Source: Delftia sp. PS-11
GTDB taxonomy: Bacteria; Pseudomonadota; Gammaproteobacteria; Burkholderiales; Burkholderiaceae_C
Length of the DNA: 64,000 bases
Assembly (NCBI RefSeq): GCF_029870285.1
Contig: NZ_JACSYA010000017.1
Span: 1-64,000, forward strand
Direction: 5' to 3'
The position numbers and the translations under genes are program-made. Positions 27,901 through 35,836 of this stretch are shown in pieces. A model generated the notes under the pieces. The model did no database searches and had not been told where the DNA came from. It saw nothing but the letters and a program-made list of their open reading frames with translations. Position 1 is the first letter of the stretch, and every line of letters starts with the position of its first letter.

Positions 27901-30900
27901 CGTGGTGTCCACGGTGACGGCCTTGCTGAAGCCGACCGTAAAATCCAGCGTCTGGCCGCTGCCGTAGGTGCGATTGGCGGGCACGGCCACGTTGGCCACC
28001 GTGGGCGCCTGGGTATCGACCACAATGCCCGTGGTCGCCGCCACGCCATTGAGCGTGGCCACCGCAGCGTTGCCCGCTGCATCGCGGATATGGCCGCCCT
28101 GCAGATCGATGCTGGTGCCCAGCGCGATACCGTTGGCGTCGAGCTGGCCCGGCTGCACGCCCATGCGAAACACCAGCGCCGTGCTGCCCGAGCCCGAGGC
28201 ATAGTCGGCATAGACGGTGCCGCCCGTGTCCAGCGTGACGGCGATGCGCGGCACACCATTCGCGGTGTCCACGGTGACCGCCTCGCTGAAATTAACCGTG
28301 AACTCCAGCGCCTGGCCCAGGCCGTAGCGGCCATCGGCGGGCACGGCCACGCTGGCGACTGTGGGCGCCTGGGTATCGACCACAATGCCCGTGGTCGCCG
28401 CCACACCATTGAGATCTGCCACCGCTGCGTTGCCTGCCGCATCGCGGATATGGCCGCCCTGCAGATCGATGCTGGTGCCCAGCGTGATGCCATTGGCATC
28501 TTGCTGGCCCGGCTGCACGGTCATGCGAAACACCAGCGCTGTGCTGCCCGAGCCCGAGGCATAGCTGGCATAGACGGTGCCGCCCGTGTCCAGCGTGACG
28601 GCGATGCGCGGTGTGCCACCCGTGGTGTCCACGGTGACCGCCTCGCTGAAACTGACCGTGAAGTCCAGCACCTGGCCGACGGCATAGCTGCGATCGGCGG
28701 GCACGGCCACACTGGCGACTGTGGGCGCCTGGGTATCGACCACAATGCCCGTGGTTGCCGCCACGCCATTGAGATCTGCCACCGCTGCGTTGCCGGCCGC
28801 ATCGCGGATATGGCCGCCCTGCAGATCGATGCTGGTGCCCAGCGTGATGCCATTGGCATCTTGCTGGCCCGGCTGCACGGTCATGCGAAACACCAGCGCC
28901 GCGCTGCCTGAGCCCGAGGCATAGCTGGCATAGACCGTGCCGCCCGTGTCCAGCGTGACGGCGATGCGCGGTGTGCCGTCCGTGGTGTCCACGATGACCG
29001 ATTCGCCGAAGTTGACCGTGAAGTCCAGCGCCTGGCCGGCGGCATAGCTGCGATGGGCGGGCACGGCAACGCTGACCACCGAGGGGGCCAGGGCATCCAC
29101 CAGAATGCCTGCGGTCGCCGCCACGCCGTTGAGCGCCGTGGCCGCCGCGTTGCCGACAGCATCACGGATGATGCCACCCTGCAGATCGATGCTGGAGCCC
29201 AGCGCAATGCCGTTGGCATCCTGCTGTCCCGGCTGCACGGTCATGCGAAACACCAGCGCCGCGCTGCCTGAGCCCGAGGCATAGTCGGCATAGACGGTGC
29301 CGCCCGTGTCCAGCGTGACGGCCATGCGCGGCACACCATGCGTGGTGTCCACGGTGACGGCCTTGCTGAAAGTGGCCGTGAACTCCAGCATCTGGCCGGC
29401 CATATACGTGCCGTCGAGAGGCACGGCGACCCCTGTCACCGTGGCTGCCACGCCGTCCACTACCAGTGCCTTGCTAGCCCCCAGAGAACCCGCCGCCCCC
29501 GGCGCCGGCAGGGCCAGGCTGGCAGCCAGGCCATTGGCATCCACGATGGTGCCGCCGTTGAGCGCCAGCGCCGAAGACGAGGCATAGTCCAGGTCGGCGC
29601 TGCTGTCGCCATCCTGCACGGTATAGGCAAACGCCAGCGTATTCGTGCCCGTGCCCGAGACATAGGAGGCCACGCGGTTGCTGCCTCCAGTCGCCAGCGT
29701 CAGCGTAGGCGTGCCCGTCACGGTCACGGCGCTGGCAAAGCCGACGTGGATGGTGATCACATCACTCGTCTTGTAGGTACCGTTGCTGGCCGGAGAGGAC
29801 ACGCCAGAGATGCTGACCGGCGCAGGCGTCGAGAGAATGAAGTCATTGCCCGTGCCGCCGCTGTAGCTGGCGGTCAGCGCAATGGCGCCCGCGCTGACCG
29901 ATCCGCCCTGGGCCAGGCCGCTGAAGGTGCCGGTGATGGCATCGCTGTTATCGTTGGCAATCAGCAGGTAGCTGTCACCAGCCTGGAACGACGCGCCTGT
30001 GGTGGCCGCCAGCGTGGCGCCGGACAGCGCGACCGAGCCATTGACCTGGAGCTTGTCGTAGCCATTGCCCGCGCCGGGGCCGTTGATGTCCATGGCCAGG
30101 GTGCTGCCGCTGGCCAGGGTCAGGTTGCCATTGATGGTGAGCGTGCCCACGGCAGCGCCGCCCGGTGACAGGGTGGCGCCGCTTTGCACCGTGACGCTGC
30201 CCAGGGCGCCCATGGCCGCCAGGGTGCCGCCAGTGACCGTCGTCGTGCCAGTGAGCGTCTGGTTGCCGCCCAGGGTCAGGCCGCCGGCGCCGGCCTTGAC
30301 CAGGGAGCCGCTGCCTGCGATCACGCTGGAGATGGCCGCCGTATGGCCCAGACCATGGGTAAAGGTCTGCGTGGTGCCTGCGCCCAGGGTGATGGTGCCG
30401 CCAGTCAGCGTCAGGCCGCTGGCCTGATCCATGTCGAAAGTCAGGCTCTTGCCCAGGGTCACGGCGTTGATGTTCAGCGTCTGGCCCGCCAGGGAGCTGG
30501 CAAAGACAATGGTCGGGGTGCCAGACATGCCGGCGGCAATGGCCACGGCCTCGCTGAAGCTCACGCCATTGCTGGGGTCAATGGTTGCCGTGTCGCTGGC
30601 GCTGGTGACGTAGATGGTGCTGCTGGTCACGGCCACATCGGCTGTGGCGGACTTGCCTGCGCCATCGTTGACGGTCAGGCGCAGCGTGGCATCGCCGGCG
30701 GGCGTGTCGCTGCGGTAGGTGATGTGCCGGGCGACATCGTTGACCAGGGCCGTGGTGGCCGTGGCCGCAGCACTGGTGAACTGGACGGTCAGCACGCCGC
30801 CGGAGTTGGTGAAGGTGGCAAAGGTCTGGCCGCCGGACTGCAGGTTGTTGCCGCTGACGGTGAACAAGGCGCCAGTGGTGTCAAAGCCCAGCACATCGCT

Positions 30901-32778
30901 GCCCACCGCCGTGCCGCTGCGCTGGACGGCCAGGCTGGCGCCGGACCAGTTGCCGTTGCCGCTGTTGAGCGCGTTCAGTTCGGCATCGGCCAGGCTGGCG
31001 TTGCTGCCCGCATCCAGGCGCACGGTATTGCCCACGCCGGCCCAGGCGACGCTGTCGCCATTGAGGTTGCCGATGGTGGGCGCGGCGTTGGAGACCCAGG
31101 TTGAAACGGTCGTACCGCCGCTCGGGGTGTAGATATGCTCGGTGCCCTTGTTGCCTCCCCATCCATCAGTCCCTGGGTTAAGGCCGATGCCACTTTTGCC
31201 ACCACCCCCATAGTTATTAGAGAATACAACATTATCACTGTCGTAATACAGTTTACCTTTATTAAGAATCCCACCTACACCTGCGCCACCAGACCCTCCA
31301 GGCTTAGGGATACCATGACTATCATATGATTTACTTCCTGCGCCACCGCCGCCTGCGCCGAGGTTATTTCTGACAATCGTATCTGAAAGATAGACCGTAG
31401 CAGATGAAGCGATATACAGTGCACCTGCTGCATCACCGCCATTGAGTCCATCTGCCGATTGGGCGGCCGCACCGCCACCGCCGCCAATAGAAAAGCTACC
31501 GACAACCCCGGCTGTCCCCCCATCACCTCCACTCAATAAATTAAAGATATTATTTTTTCCGGCAATACCGCCGCTGCCACCCTGAGCAGCCCCCCCTTTG
31601 CCTGCGTATATGCTTGTCGGATCTTTTTTGCCTCCATATGCTGCCGCCCCATAAAAACCAGCACCGTCACCACCCGCACCACCACCACCTAAATATCCAG
31701 AAATTTGAATCTGCCCAGATGTCCCACCATTTCCACCGCCTTTACCACCGCCTTTACCATCAAAGCCACTGCCACCACCGCCACCCAACCCTGGAGCTCT
31801 GGATCCATTGCCATCTACAAATACACCATTACTTCCCCCTGCAGCAGCCTTGTTATCAGCGATGACAGAGTGCTTGATAGTCAGCGTACCTTGAGAGACA
31901 TATATACCGGCACCAAGAGCAAGATTCCGGCTTGAGACGAATGAATCTCCATCACTGCCCTGGCCTGATACCATTCCATTTTTCATGACCAAGCCATCCA
32001 GTGTGGCATTGATATTGAGAATAACGTCGAATATACGACTGTTGTGATCTGCATCAATGGTGACATCTGCCTTGCCATCGTTGTCCAGATCACCGTCAAT
32101 AATCAGGTTCCTGTACAACGACAGCCCACCATGGGTTAGCGTGACTGTCATGCCGGTGCTGAAGGTAATGGCGTCGCCATCCCTCGCATCAGCGATTGCC
32201 TGGCGCAACGACCCCGCACCACTGTCATTGCCATTCGTGACTGTGAGGGTCGCCAGCGCATGTGCATAATCGCCATCCTGCAGAGCCAGCGGCGCGGCCT
32301 GCACCGTGCCTGAGGTGATTTCCAGCTCCCAGTCGCCACCTGCGCCTGTGCGGTCATTGCTGGCCGCCACATCCGCACCCGTCAGCTGCGCCAGCGTGGA
32401 TACGAACTGCGCCCCGGCCTCGCCCCGGCCCAGGTCGCAGGCATATACCAGCAAGTCTCCGCCAGGGACCAAGCCCTTGCCCAGGGCTGCCAGGGCCTCG
32501 GCCTTTGCGGCCAGCGCATGGCTGTCCAGGAAGGTATTGCCCAGCCACAACTGGCCTTCGCTGCCATGGGCCAACACATGCACGGCCGAGTAGCTGCCCG
32601 CCTCGCCCAGCGCAGCCGTCATCTGCGCCAGACCATCCTGGCGGGCATCGATATAGACCACCTTCACATCGGCTGCCAGGCCCTTGAGCAGGCTCGATGG
32701 ATCCTGGACGCGGCTGTCGATGAAGACGATTTCGCGGGTGCCAGAGGCAGCAATGCTGGTGGACGATGAGTCAGTCAT
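25000..32778 (-). CDS. Giant repetitive secreted adhesin-like protein (DUF4347, beta-helix, tandem repeats, RTX, DUF4214-like)
   Basis: A single intact 2592-residue reading frame. Residues about 10-165 are a DUF4347 domain (REIVFIDSRVQD, VHVLAHGSEGQLWLG, LLVYACDLGRGEAG). Residues 180-545 start GAGSLRQAIADA and form a Gly-rich predicted parallel beta-helix. Residues 800-980 contain an autotransporter-associated beta-strand repeat. One diverged and seven near-identical repeats of 120 residues follow (about 986-1945). Two Thr-Pro linkers come next, then RTX nonapeptides (about 2219-2278, GGAGDD/GGTGND/GGAGND) and a C-terminal DUF4214-like region. There is no Sec signal. RTX plus such a C-terminus predicts type I secretion and calcium-dependent folding outside the cell. 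No type I secretion genes lie nearby. Role in adhesion or biofilm is inferred. Confidence 0.85.
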   Translation of the reverse strand: MTDSSSTSIAASGTREIVFIDSRVQDPSSLLKGLAADVKVVYIDARQDGLAQMTAALGEAGSYSAVHVLAHGSEGQLWLGNTFLDSHALAAKAEALAALGKGLVPGGDLLVYACDLGRGEAGAQFVSTLAQLTGADVAASNDRTGAGGDWELEITSGTVQAAPLALQDGDYAHALATLTVTNGNDSGAGSLRQAIADARDGDAITFSTGMTVTLTHGGLSLYRNLIIDGDLDNDGKADVTIDADHNSRIFDVILNINATLDGLVMKNGMVSGQGSDGDSFVSSRNLALGAGIYVSQGTLTIKHSVIADNKAAAGGSNGVFVDGNGSRAPGLGGGGGSGFDGKGGGKGGGNGGTSGQIQISGYLGGGGAGGDGAGFYGAAAYGGKKDPTSIYAGKGGAAQGGSGGIAGKNNIFNLLSGGDGGTAGVVGSFSIGGGGGAAAQSADGLNGGDAAGALYIASSATVYLSDTIVRNNLGAGGGGAGSKSYDSHGIPKPGGSGGAGVGGILNKGKLYYDSDNVVFSNNYGGGGKSGIGLNPGTDGWGGNKGTEHIYTPSGGTTVSTWVSNAAPTIGNLNGDSVAWAGVGNTVRLDAGSNASLADAELNALNSGNGNWSGASLAVQRSGTAVGSDVLGFDTTGALFTVSGNNLQSGGQTFATFTNSGGVLTVQFTSAAATATTALVNDVARHITYRSDTPAGDATLRLTVNDGAGKSATADVAVTSSTIYVTSASDTATIDPSNGVSFSEAVAIAAGMSGTPTIVFASSLAGQTLNINAVTLGKSLTFDMDQASGLTLTGGTITLGAGTTQTFTHGLGHTAAISSVIAGSGSLVKAGAGGLTLGGNQTLTGTTTVTGGTLAAMGALGSVTVQSGATLSPGGAAVGTLTINGNLTLASGSTLAMDINGPGAGNGYDKLQVNGSVALSGATLAATTGASFQAGDSYLLIANDNSDAITGTFSGLAQGGSVSAGAIALTASYSGGTGNDFILSTPAPVSISGVSSPASNGTYKTSDVITIHVGFASAVTVTGTPTLTLATGGSNRVASYVSGTGTNTLAFAYTVQDGDSSADLDYASSSALALNGGTIVDANGLAASLALPAPGAAGSLGASKALVVDGVAATVTGVAVPLDGTYMAGQMLEFTATFSKAVTVDTTHGVPRMAVTLDTGGTVYADYASGSGSAALVFRMTVQPGQQDANGIALGSSIDLQGGIIRDAVGNAAATALNGVAATAGILVDALAPSVVSVAVPAHRSYAAGQALDFTVNFGESVIVDTTDGTPRIAVTLDTGGTVYASYASGSGSAALVFRMTVQPGQQDANGITLGTSIDLQGGHIRDAAGNAAVADLNGVAATTGIVVDTQAPTVASVAVPADRSYAVGQVLDFTVSFSEAVTVDTTGGTPRIAVTLDTGGTVYASYASGSGSTALVFRMTVQPGQQDANGITLGTSIDLQGGHIRDAAGNAAVADLNGVAATTGIVVDTQAPTVASVAVPADGRYGLGQALEFTVNFSEAVTVDTANGVPRIAVTLDTGGTVYADYASGSGSTALVFRMGVQPGQLDANGIALGTSIDLQGGHIRDAAGNAAVATLNGVAATTGIVVDTQAPTVANVAVPANRTYGSGQTLDFTVGFSKAVTVDTTGGTPRIAITLETGGTAYADYVSGSGSTALVFRTTVQPGQLDANGIVLGSSIDLQGASIRDAAGNAAVATLNGVAATTGILIDTQAPAVASVAVPANGRYVAGQTLDFTVDFSKTVTVDTTHGVPRIAVTLDTGGTVYASYASGSGSTALVFRTTVQPGQLDANGIVLGSSIDLQGASIRDAAGNAAVAALNGVAATAGILVDAVAPAVTNVAVPSNGRYVTGQALDFTVNFSEAVTVDTTGGTPRMAVTLDSGTAYASYVAGSGSNALVFGLEVSSGLQDRDGIGLGASIELQGSRIRDAAGNEAAATLQGVPGLAGILVGSAPTPTTPTTPTEPTTPTTPTTPTTPTTPTTPTTPTTPTTPTTPTTPTTPVEIPVTVRTGSNGSTITEIPVVGTTLPASAEVPIVKTADGQAVVQVGISTGMGLQVQTMPQTSSASAALEQLSSLLGTLTSPTTPTTPTNPTTPTTPTNPTTPTTPTSPTTPTNPVTISNLLADAQTFTQSLPSGTQVQVQALTLSTGTGYVPGSVMQVSANTQASSTLQAVILDATALPAGSTVQVDNMAFIAVTGNVRLIGGAGQNVASGDGAVQWMVLGADDDILHGGAGDDTVGSLGGNDQVFGDAGNDIVFGGTGNDTLSGGAGNDRLDGGVGWDTALQSGTLADYTLRAEGQFLVLTNKATGEVDRLKSIETVQFDTGPSLYIADSDAEAALAHIATRWLGRAPTAEEGAWAQQNSQLSDVQVAQAVLRSSQGAALQGKTAQELVAGWQSNAQIVRMDTAPERVQGTAHLDVQRMALNKADLHRARTGPDRWETTSLTDGSMSELVGIERLRLNDVSVALDTQGTAGKAAALLAVALGASALADKSLAGQALAALDAGMGLGAVGEVALRYAQTQQSKQFTAQETVQWLWKNATGSEGTQAQLQPYVQQLQSGQVSGGDLVNAAVQHALANPSAQLVGVMDSGLLYTVA
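25945..26122 (-). repeat. RTX nonapeptide repeats
   Basis: Within the giant protein this stretch encodes successive GGxGxDxxx units (ILHGGAGDD, VFGDAGNDI, VFGGTGNDT, LSGGAGNDR, LDGGVGWDT). Such units bind calcium in a beta-roll and precede C-terminal type I secretion signals. Confidence 0.85.
26440..26560 (-). repeat. Second Thr-Pro linker (TTPTNP type)
   Basis: Encodes a run of PTTPTTPTNP/PTTPTTPTSP units between the post-repeat domain and the RTX region. The DNA is a 9-base-period microsatellite-like tract that can change length by slippage in steps that keep the frame. Confidence 0.8.
26790..26940 (-). repeat. First Thr-Pro linker (TTP)n
   Basis: A 9-base-period tract encoding about 16 TTP units (one TEP variant), placed directly after the last 120-residue repeat. 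It probably forms an extended stalk. Synonymous codon variation (ggcgtt, ggtgtt, ggcgta) shows the units are not freshly copied. Confidence 0.85.
26944..29460 (-). repeat. Seven tandem 360-bp repeats in the giant secreted protein
   Basis: Unit boundaries fall at 29460, 29100, 28740, 28380, 28020, 27660 and 27300. Six units are exactly 360 bases and the last is 357. Each encodes about 120 residues of a bacterial Ig-like/SwmB-type beta-sandwich: VAVPAD-RSY-GQ-LDFTV, FSEAVTVDT, PRIAVTLDTGGTVY, GSGSTALVFRMTVQPGQ, DANGI-LG-SIDLQG, IRDAAGNAAV-LNGVAATTGI. Units 2 and 3 (28381-29100) are nearly identical at the DNA level; the first and last are the most diverged. A further, more diverged unit lies at about 29461-29820. 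Confidence 0.92.
31150..32060. other. AT-richer segment inside the giant secreted-protein gene
   Basis: This stretch, coding for the Gly-rich beta-helix, uses many A/T-ending codons and contains runs such as ttattagagaatacaaca, unlike the GC-rich sequence on both sides of the same frame. The reading frame is uninterrupted. The change in composition suggests that this domain was brought in by recombination. Confidence 0.7.
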
Positions 32779-33168
32779 GGAGATCTCTGCGGTCAGCCTG
32801 GAATGGCGCCGGTGGGATGGAAATGGAAAAGAGCGGGGTATGTGCGGGCACGCACATGGTCAACCCATGCTAGGGGCAAAAGGTCCCTGCGTTTTGACTC
32901 AGCGTTTGAGCAAAACTTGACTGAGCGTTTGACACACGCCCCATGAGAGGGAGCGATCAGCCATTGATCACATCAGTTTCAAAAAGAAACAATTGGGCAG
33001 GCGCGCTTTTTGGCGCACGCCATGCCGCCCTGTGCATTGCGCGGTTATACCCAGCTCCTGTGGGCCTGCCTGTGGACAAGCCCATGGACAACCCCGGACA
33101 GGCGCGCCAGTGCTGGGTTTGCGGGCAGCGCTCAACAAACAGGCAGGCCCACTGGCTGGACTGTGGTT
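32779..33168. other. Intergenic region upstream of the giant secreted-protein gene
   Basis: 390 bases with no convincing gene. The part nearest the adhesin start (32779-32940) is moderately AT-rich and carries a 23-base-spaced direct repeat. Further right there are TGTGGACAAG words (33067-33076) that differ by one base from a DnaA-box complement. The end of the MoaF-like gene lies at the right edge. Confidence 0.5.
32894..32933. promoter_or_regulatory. Direct repeat upstream of the giant secreted-protein gene
   Basis: TTGACTCAGCGTTTGAG (32894-32910) and TTGACTGAGCGTTTGAC (32917-32933) match at 15 of 17 bases with a 23-base period, about two helical turns. They lie 116-155 bases before the adhesin ATG. 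A tandem binding site for an activator or repressor is a reasonable reading; the protein is unknown. Confidence 0.5.
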
Positions 33169-33516
33169 TCAGCGCAGGCGAAAGTTTCCCTGCACGAACA
33201 TGGAGGCGCGGTGGCCGCCCTGGCTGCGCGCATCGGCGCAGGACCAGAATGCCTGGACCGTGCCCTGGGCCGTGTCGATGAACTGGCTCACGGTAAAGCC
33301 CGAGGACTCGCGCCAGTTCAGGAAATGCAGGCTGTCGCTGAGCTGCAGGTAGCCCACCTGCTCGCAGCCTTCGGACACATGGCCCAGGGCGTCCACGACG
33401 CGCCAGACCATCTGCCCCTGCAGGCCATAGCGCACATCGGCGTGGCTGTCGGGAAAGTCGATGACTGCCTCGCGCCCCATGAGCGTGCCGGCGTACTGCA
33501 TGGACAACATGGACAT
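33169..33516 (-). CDS. Small MoaF-like/lipocalin-type protein
   Basis: A 115-residue protein starting MSMLSMQYAGTLMGREAVIDFPDS. The beta-rich pattern with FLNWRESSGFTVSQFIDTAQGTVQAFWSC resembles the MoaF-related small beta-barrel family, in which the last strands read as a tryptophan-containing exit motif. No catalytic residues can be assigned. It stands alone between the adhesin promoter region and the MFS exporter gene, divergent from the latter. Family assignment is tentative. Confidence 0.6.
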   Translation of the reverse strand: MSMLSMQYAGTLMGREAVIDFPDSHADVRYGLQGQMVWRVVDALGHVSEGCEQVGYLQLSDSLHFLNWRESSGFTVSQFIDTAQGTVQAFWSCADARSQGGHRASMFVQGNFRLR

Positions 33517-33717
33517 GATGTGCTCCTGTCAAACAGGTCTTGCCTGATGATCATTTTTGCTGGAGCCGGGAACCTGTGTTCCATGATTTACCCTGCCCCC
33601 CGGCATGCAGGCAATTGCTGTTTGGCACATACTCGCGCATGCCAGCTGCGCTGCCACCCGCTGGCCGGCCTGCCATGCCCCGGCGCGCCGCCAGGCCCTG
33701 TTCACTGCCATCCGATT

Positions 33718-34998
33718 TTGTCCTCTCCACAGACCCCCACCTCCCAGGCCGGGCCCGCGCAGGCTGGCCTGCGCCACGGCGCCTTCGTTCCCTTCGTGAT
33801 GGCGCGCATGCTGTCCATGTTCGCCCAGCAGATGCAGGCTGTCGTGGTCGCCTGGCAGGTCTATGACCTGACGCGCGACCCCATGTCGCTGGCCTTTGTG
33901 GGCCTGGCCCAGTTTCTGCCAATGCTCGCCTTGCTGATCCCGGCCGGCGACCTCAGCGACCGCATGAGCCGCAAGCGCCTGCTGGGCTGCAGCTGGAGCG
34001 TGGCGGGCCTGTGCTCCATGCTGCTGCTGTGGCTGTCCTGGCATGAAGGCGCTGCCGCCCATGATGTGCACTGGATCTATGCCGTGCTGGTGCTGTTCGG
34101 CTGCAGCCGCGCATTCACCGGGCCGGCGCTGCAAAGCCTGCTGCCCCAGATCGTGCCGCGCGAGCAACTGGCCAAGGCCCTGGCCACCAACAGCATGCTG
34201 ATGCGCACGGCCGCCATCGCGGCGCCCGTGCTCGGCGGCCTGCTGTATGCCTGGGGTGGCGCCGTGCTGACCTATGCGGTCTGCGGCATCGCGCTGATGC
34301 TGTCCGTGGCGCTGCTGTCCACCGTGGCGGTGCGCCATGCCGGCGCCATGTCGCCGGCCACGGGCTCGCTGTGGCAGCGCTTCGGGGAAGGCATTCACTT
34401 CATCCGCACACGGCCCATCATCCTGGGCACGATCTCGCTGGACCTGTTCGCCGTGCTGCTGGGCGGAGTCGTGGCCCTGCTGCCCGTCTACGCGCATGAG
34501 GTACTCAAGGTCGGCCCCGAGGGCCTGGGCCTGCTGCGCTCGTCCATGACCGTGGGCGAGGTGGCCATGGGCCTGTGGCTGTCGGCCAGGCCGATACAGC
34601 GCCGCGTGGGCCGCGTGATGTTCGGCGCCGTGGCCGTCTTCGGCGTGGCCAATCTCGTGTTTGCCCTGTCGCACTGGTTCTGGCTGTCGATGGCCGCGCT
34701 GATGCTGGCCGGGGCTGCCGACATGGTCAGCGTGTACATCCGCTCGGCGCTGGTCCAGTTCTCGACGCCTGACGCCATGCGCGGACGCGTGAATGCGGTC
34801 AACATGCTGTTCATCGGCTCGTCCAATGAGCTTGGCGAGTTCCGTGCAGGCACCAGCGCCTCGCTGCTGGGCGCCGTGCCGGCCGCTGTGCTGGGCAGCC
34901 TGTGCACGCTGGGCGTGGTGGGTGGCTGGATGGGCCTGTTCAAGCCGCTGCGCGATGTGGACCGCCTGGAGGACGCAGCGCGTGTCGGACAGGGTTGA
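33718..34998 (+). CDS. MFS transporter (EntS-like exporter)
   Basis: A major facilitator with about 11-12 hydrophobic segments. The loop 2-3 signature appears as PAGDLSDRMSRKRLLG. SRAFTGPALQSLLPQIVPREQLAKALATNSMLMRTA and RSALVQFSTPDAMRGRVNAVNMLFIGSSNELGEFRAG are typical of the EntS/DUF894 branch, which exports siderophores or drugs. A TTG at 33718 (then SSPQTPTSQAG) gives 426 residues and keeps the conserved RHGAFVPFVMARML segment; the first ATG in that segment (33799) would give 399. Start codon is therefore uncertain. It is probably co-transcribed with truC, 7 bases on. Confidence 0.85.
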   Translation: MSSPQTPTSQAGPAQAGLRHGAFVPFVMARMLSMFAQQMQAVVVAWQVYDLTRDPMSLAFVGLAQFLPMLALLIPAGDLSDRMSRKRLLGCSWSVAGLCSMLLLWLSWHEGAAAHDVHWIYAVLVLFGCSRAFTGPALQSLLPQIVPREQLAKALATNSMLMRTAAIAAPVLGGLLYAWGGAVLTYAVCGIALMLSVALLSTVAVRHAGAMSPATGSLWQRFGEGIHFIRTRPIILGTISLDLFAVLLGGVVALLPVYAHEVLKVGPEGLGLLRSSMTVGEVAMGLWLSARPIQRRVGRVMFGAVAVFGVANLVFALSHWFWLSMAALMLAGAADMVSVYIRSALVQFSTPDAMRGRVNAVNMLFIGSSNELGEFRAGTSASLLGAVPAAVLGSLCTLGVVGGWMGLFKPLRDVDRLEDAARVGQG

Positions 34999-35005
34999 AG
35001 ACGGG

Positions 35006-35836
35006 ATGCCGGAACACGGCCCTTTGCGCATTCTGTGGCGCGACGAACATCTGGTCGCGGTCTACAAGCCTGCGGGCTGGCTGGTGCACCGCACGGGCCT
35101 GGATGCGCACGAGACGCGCTTTGTGCTGCAGGCGCTGCGCGACCAGTTGGGCTGCCATGTGCATCCGGTGCACCGGCTGGACAAGGGCACCTGCGGCGTG
35201 CTGGTGATGGCATTGCATGCCGAGGCCGCGCGCCGCCTGGGCCAGGCGTTCGCGGGCCATGCGGTGCGCAAGCAATACCTGGCACTGGTGCGCGGCTGGC
35301 TGCCGGATGCCGTGGAGGTGAACCATGCGCTCAAGCCCGATGACGCCCCCGAGGACGCGCCTGCCCAGCCCGCGCAGACCACGCTGCGCTGCCTCGCACG
35401 GCTGGCTTGGCCCGAGGCGTACGACGCGCGCCATGCAGCCACGCGTCTCTCGCTGGCCGAGGCCTTGCCCGCCACGGGGCGGCGCCACCAGATCAGGCGC
35501 CACCTCAAGCATGTGGCTCACCCCATCATTGGCGATGCCACGCATGGCAAGGGCCCGCTCAACCGCTGGTGGGCACAGCGCCTGGGTCTGCAAAGGCTGT
35601 GGCTGCACGCCCATGCGCTGGAACTGGCGCATCCGATGACGGGCGAGGCGCTGCGCCTGTCCGCCGATTGGGGCGAACTGGCAGACCTGCCCGATGTGGC
35701 GCACTGGCGGGCGCTGTGCGCCCTGCCCGGCTGGCAGGCAGCGGAGCATCTGCCTGGCAGCACAGCCGCTTACCTGGCGGCTGGCGCTGTGCCGTCAGGC
35801 GAATCGGGTACGGCCAGGCCTGGGGCTGGCACGTAA
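35006..35836 (+). CDS. truC: tRNA pseudouridine synthase C (RluA family)
   Basis: Isomerises U65 of tRNA-Ile and tRNA-Asp in E. coli. The 276-residue protein has DEHLVAVYKPAGWLVHRTGLD, the catalytic aspartate motif HPVHRLDKGTCGVLV, and GRRHQIRRHLKHVAHPIIGDATHG, which is characteristic of TruC. ATG 35006 is used; a GTG at 34982 would overlap the MFS stop. The C-terminal 60 residues (after the TruC core) are Ala/Gly-rich, and their coding sequence overlaps the convergent DHH phosphoesterase gene by 67 bases. Confidence 0.93.
   Translation: MPEHGPLRILWRDEHLVAVYKPAGWLVHRTGLDAHETRFVLQALRDQLGCHVHPVHRLDKGTCGVLVMALHAEAARRLGQAFAGHAVRKQYLALVRGWLPDAVEVNHALKPDDAPEDAPAQPAQTTLRCLARLAWPEAYDARHAATRLSLAEALPATGRRHQIRRHLKHVAHPIIGDATHGKGPLNRWWAQRLGLQRLWLHAHALELAHPMTGEALRLSADWGELADLPDVAHWRALCALPGWQAAEHLPGSTAAYLAAGAVPSGESGTARPGAGT

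Noticed and set aside
25501..28911. 1136-codon open frame antisense to the giant repetitive gene
   Set aside because: Its repeated segments are just the complement of the 360-bp repeats and the Thr-Pro tracts; no start context or domain supports translation.
26944..29460. CRISPR-like periodic repeat
   Set aside because: The 360-base period lies inside one open frame and encodes protein domains; there are no short repeats with unique spacers and no cas genes.
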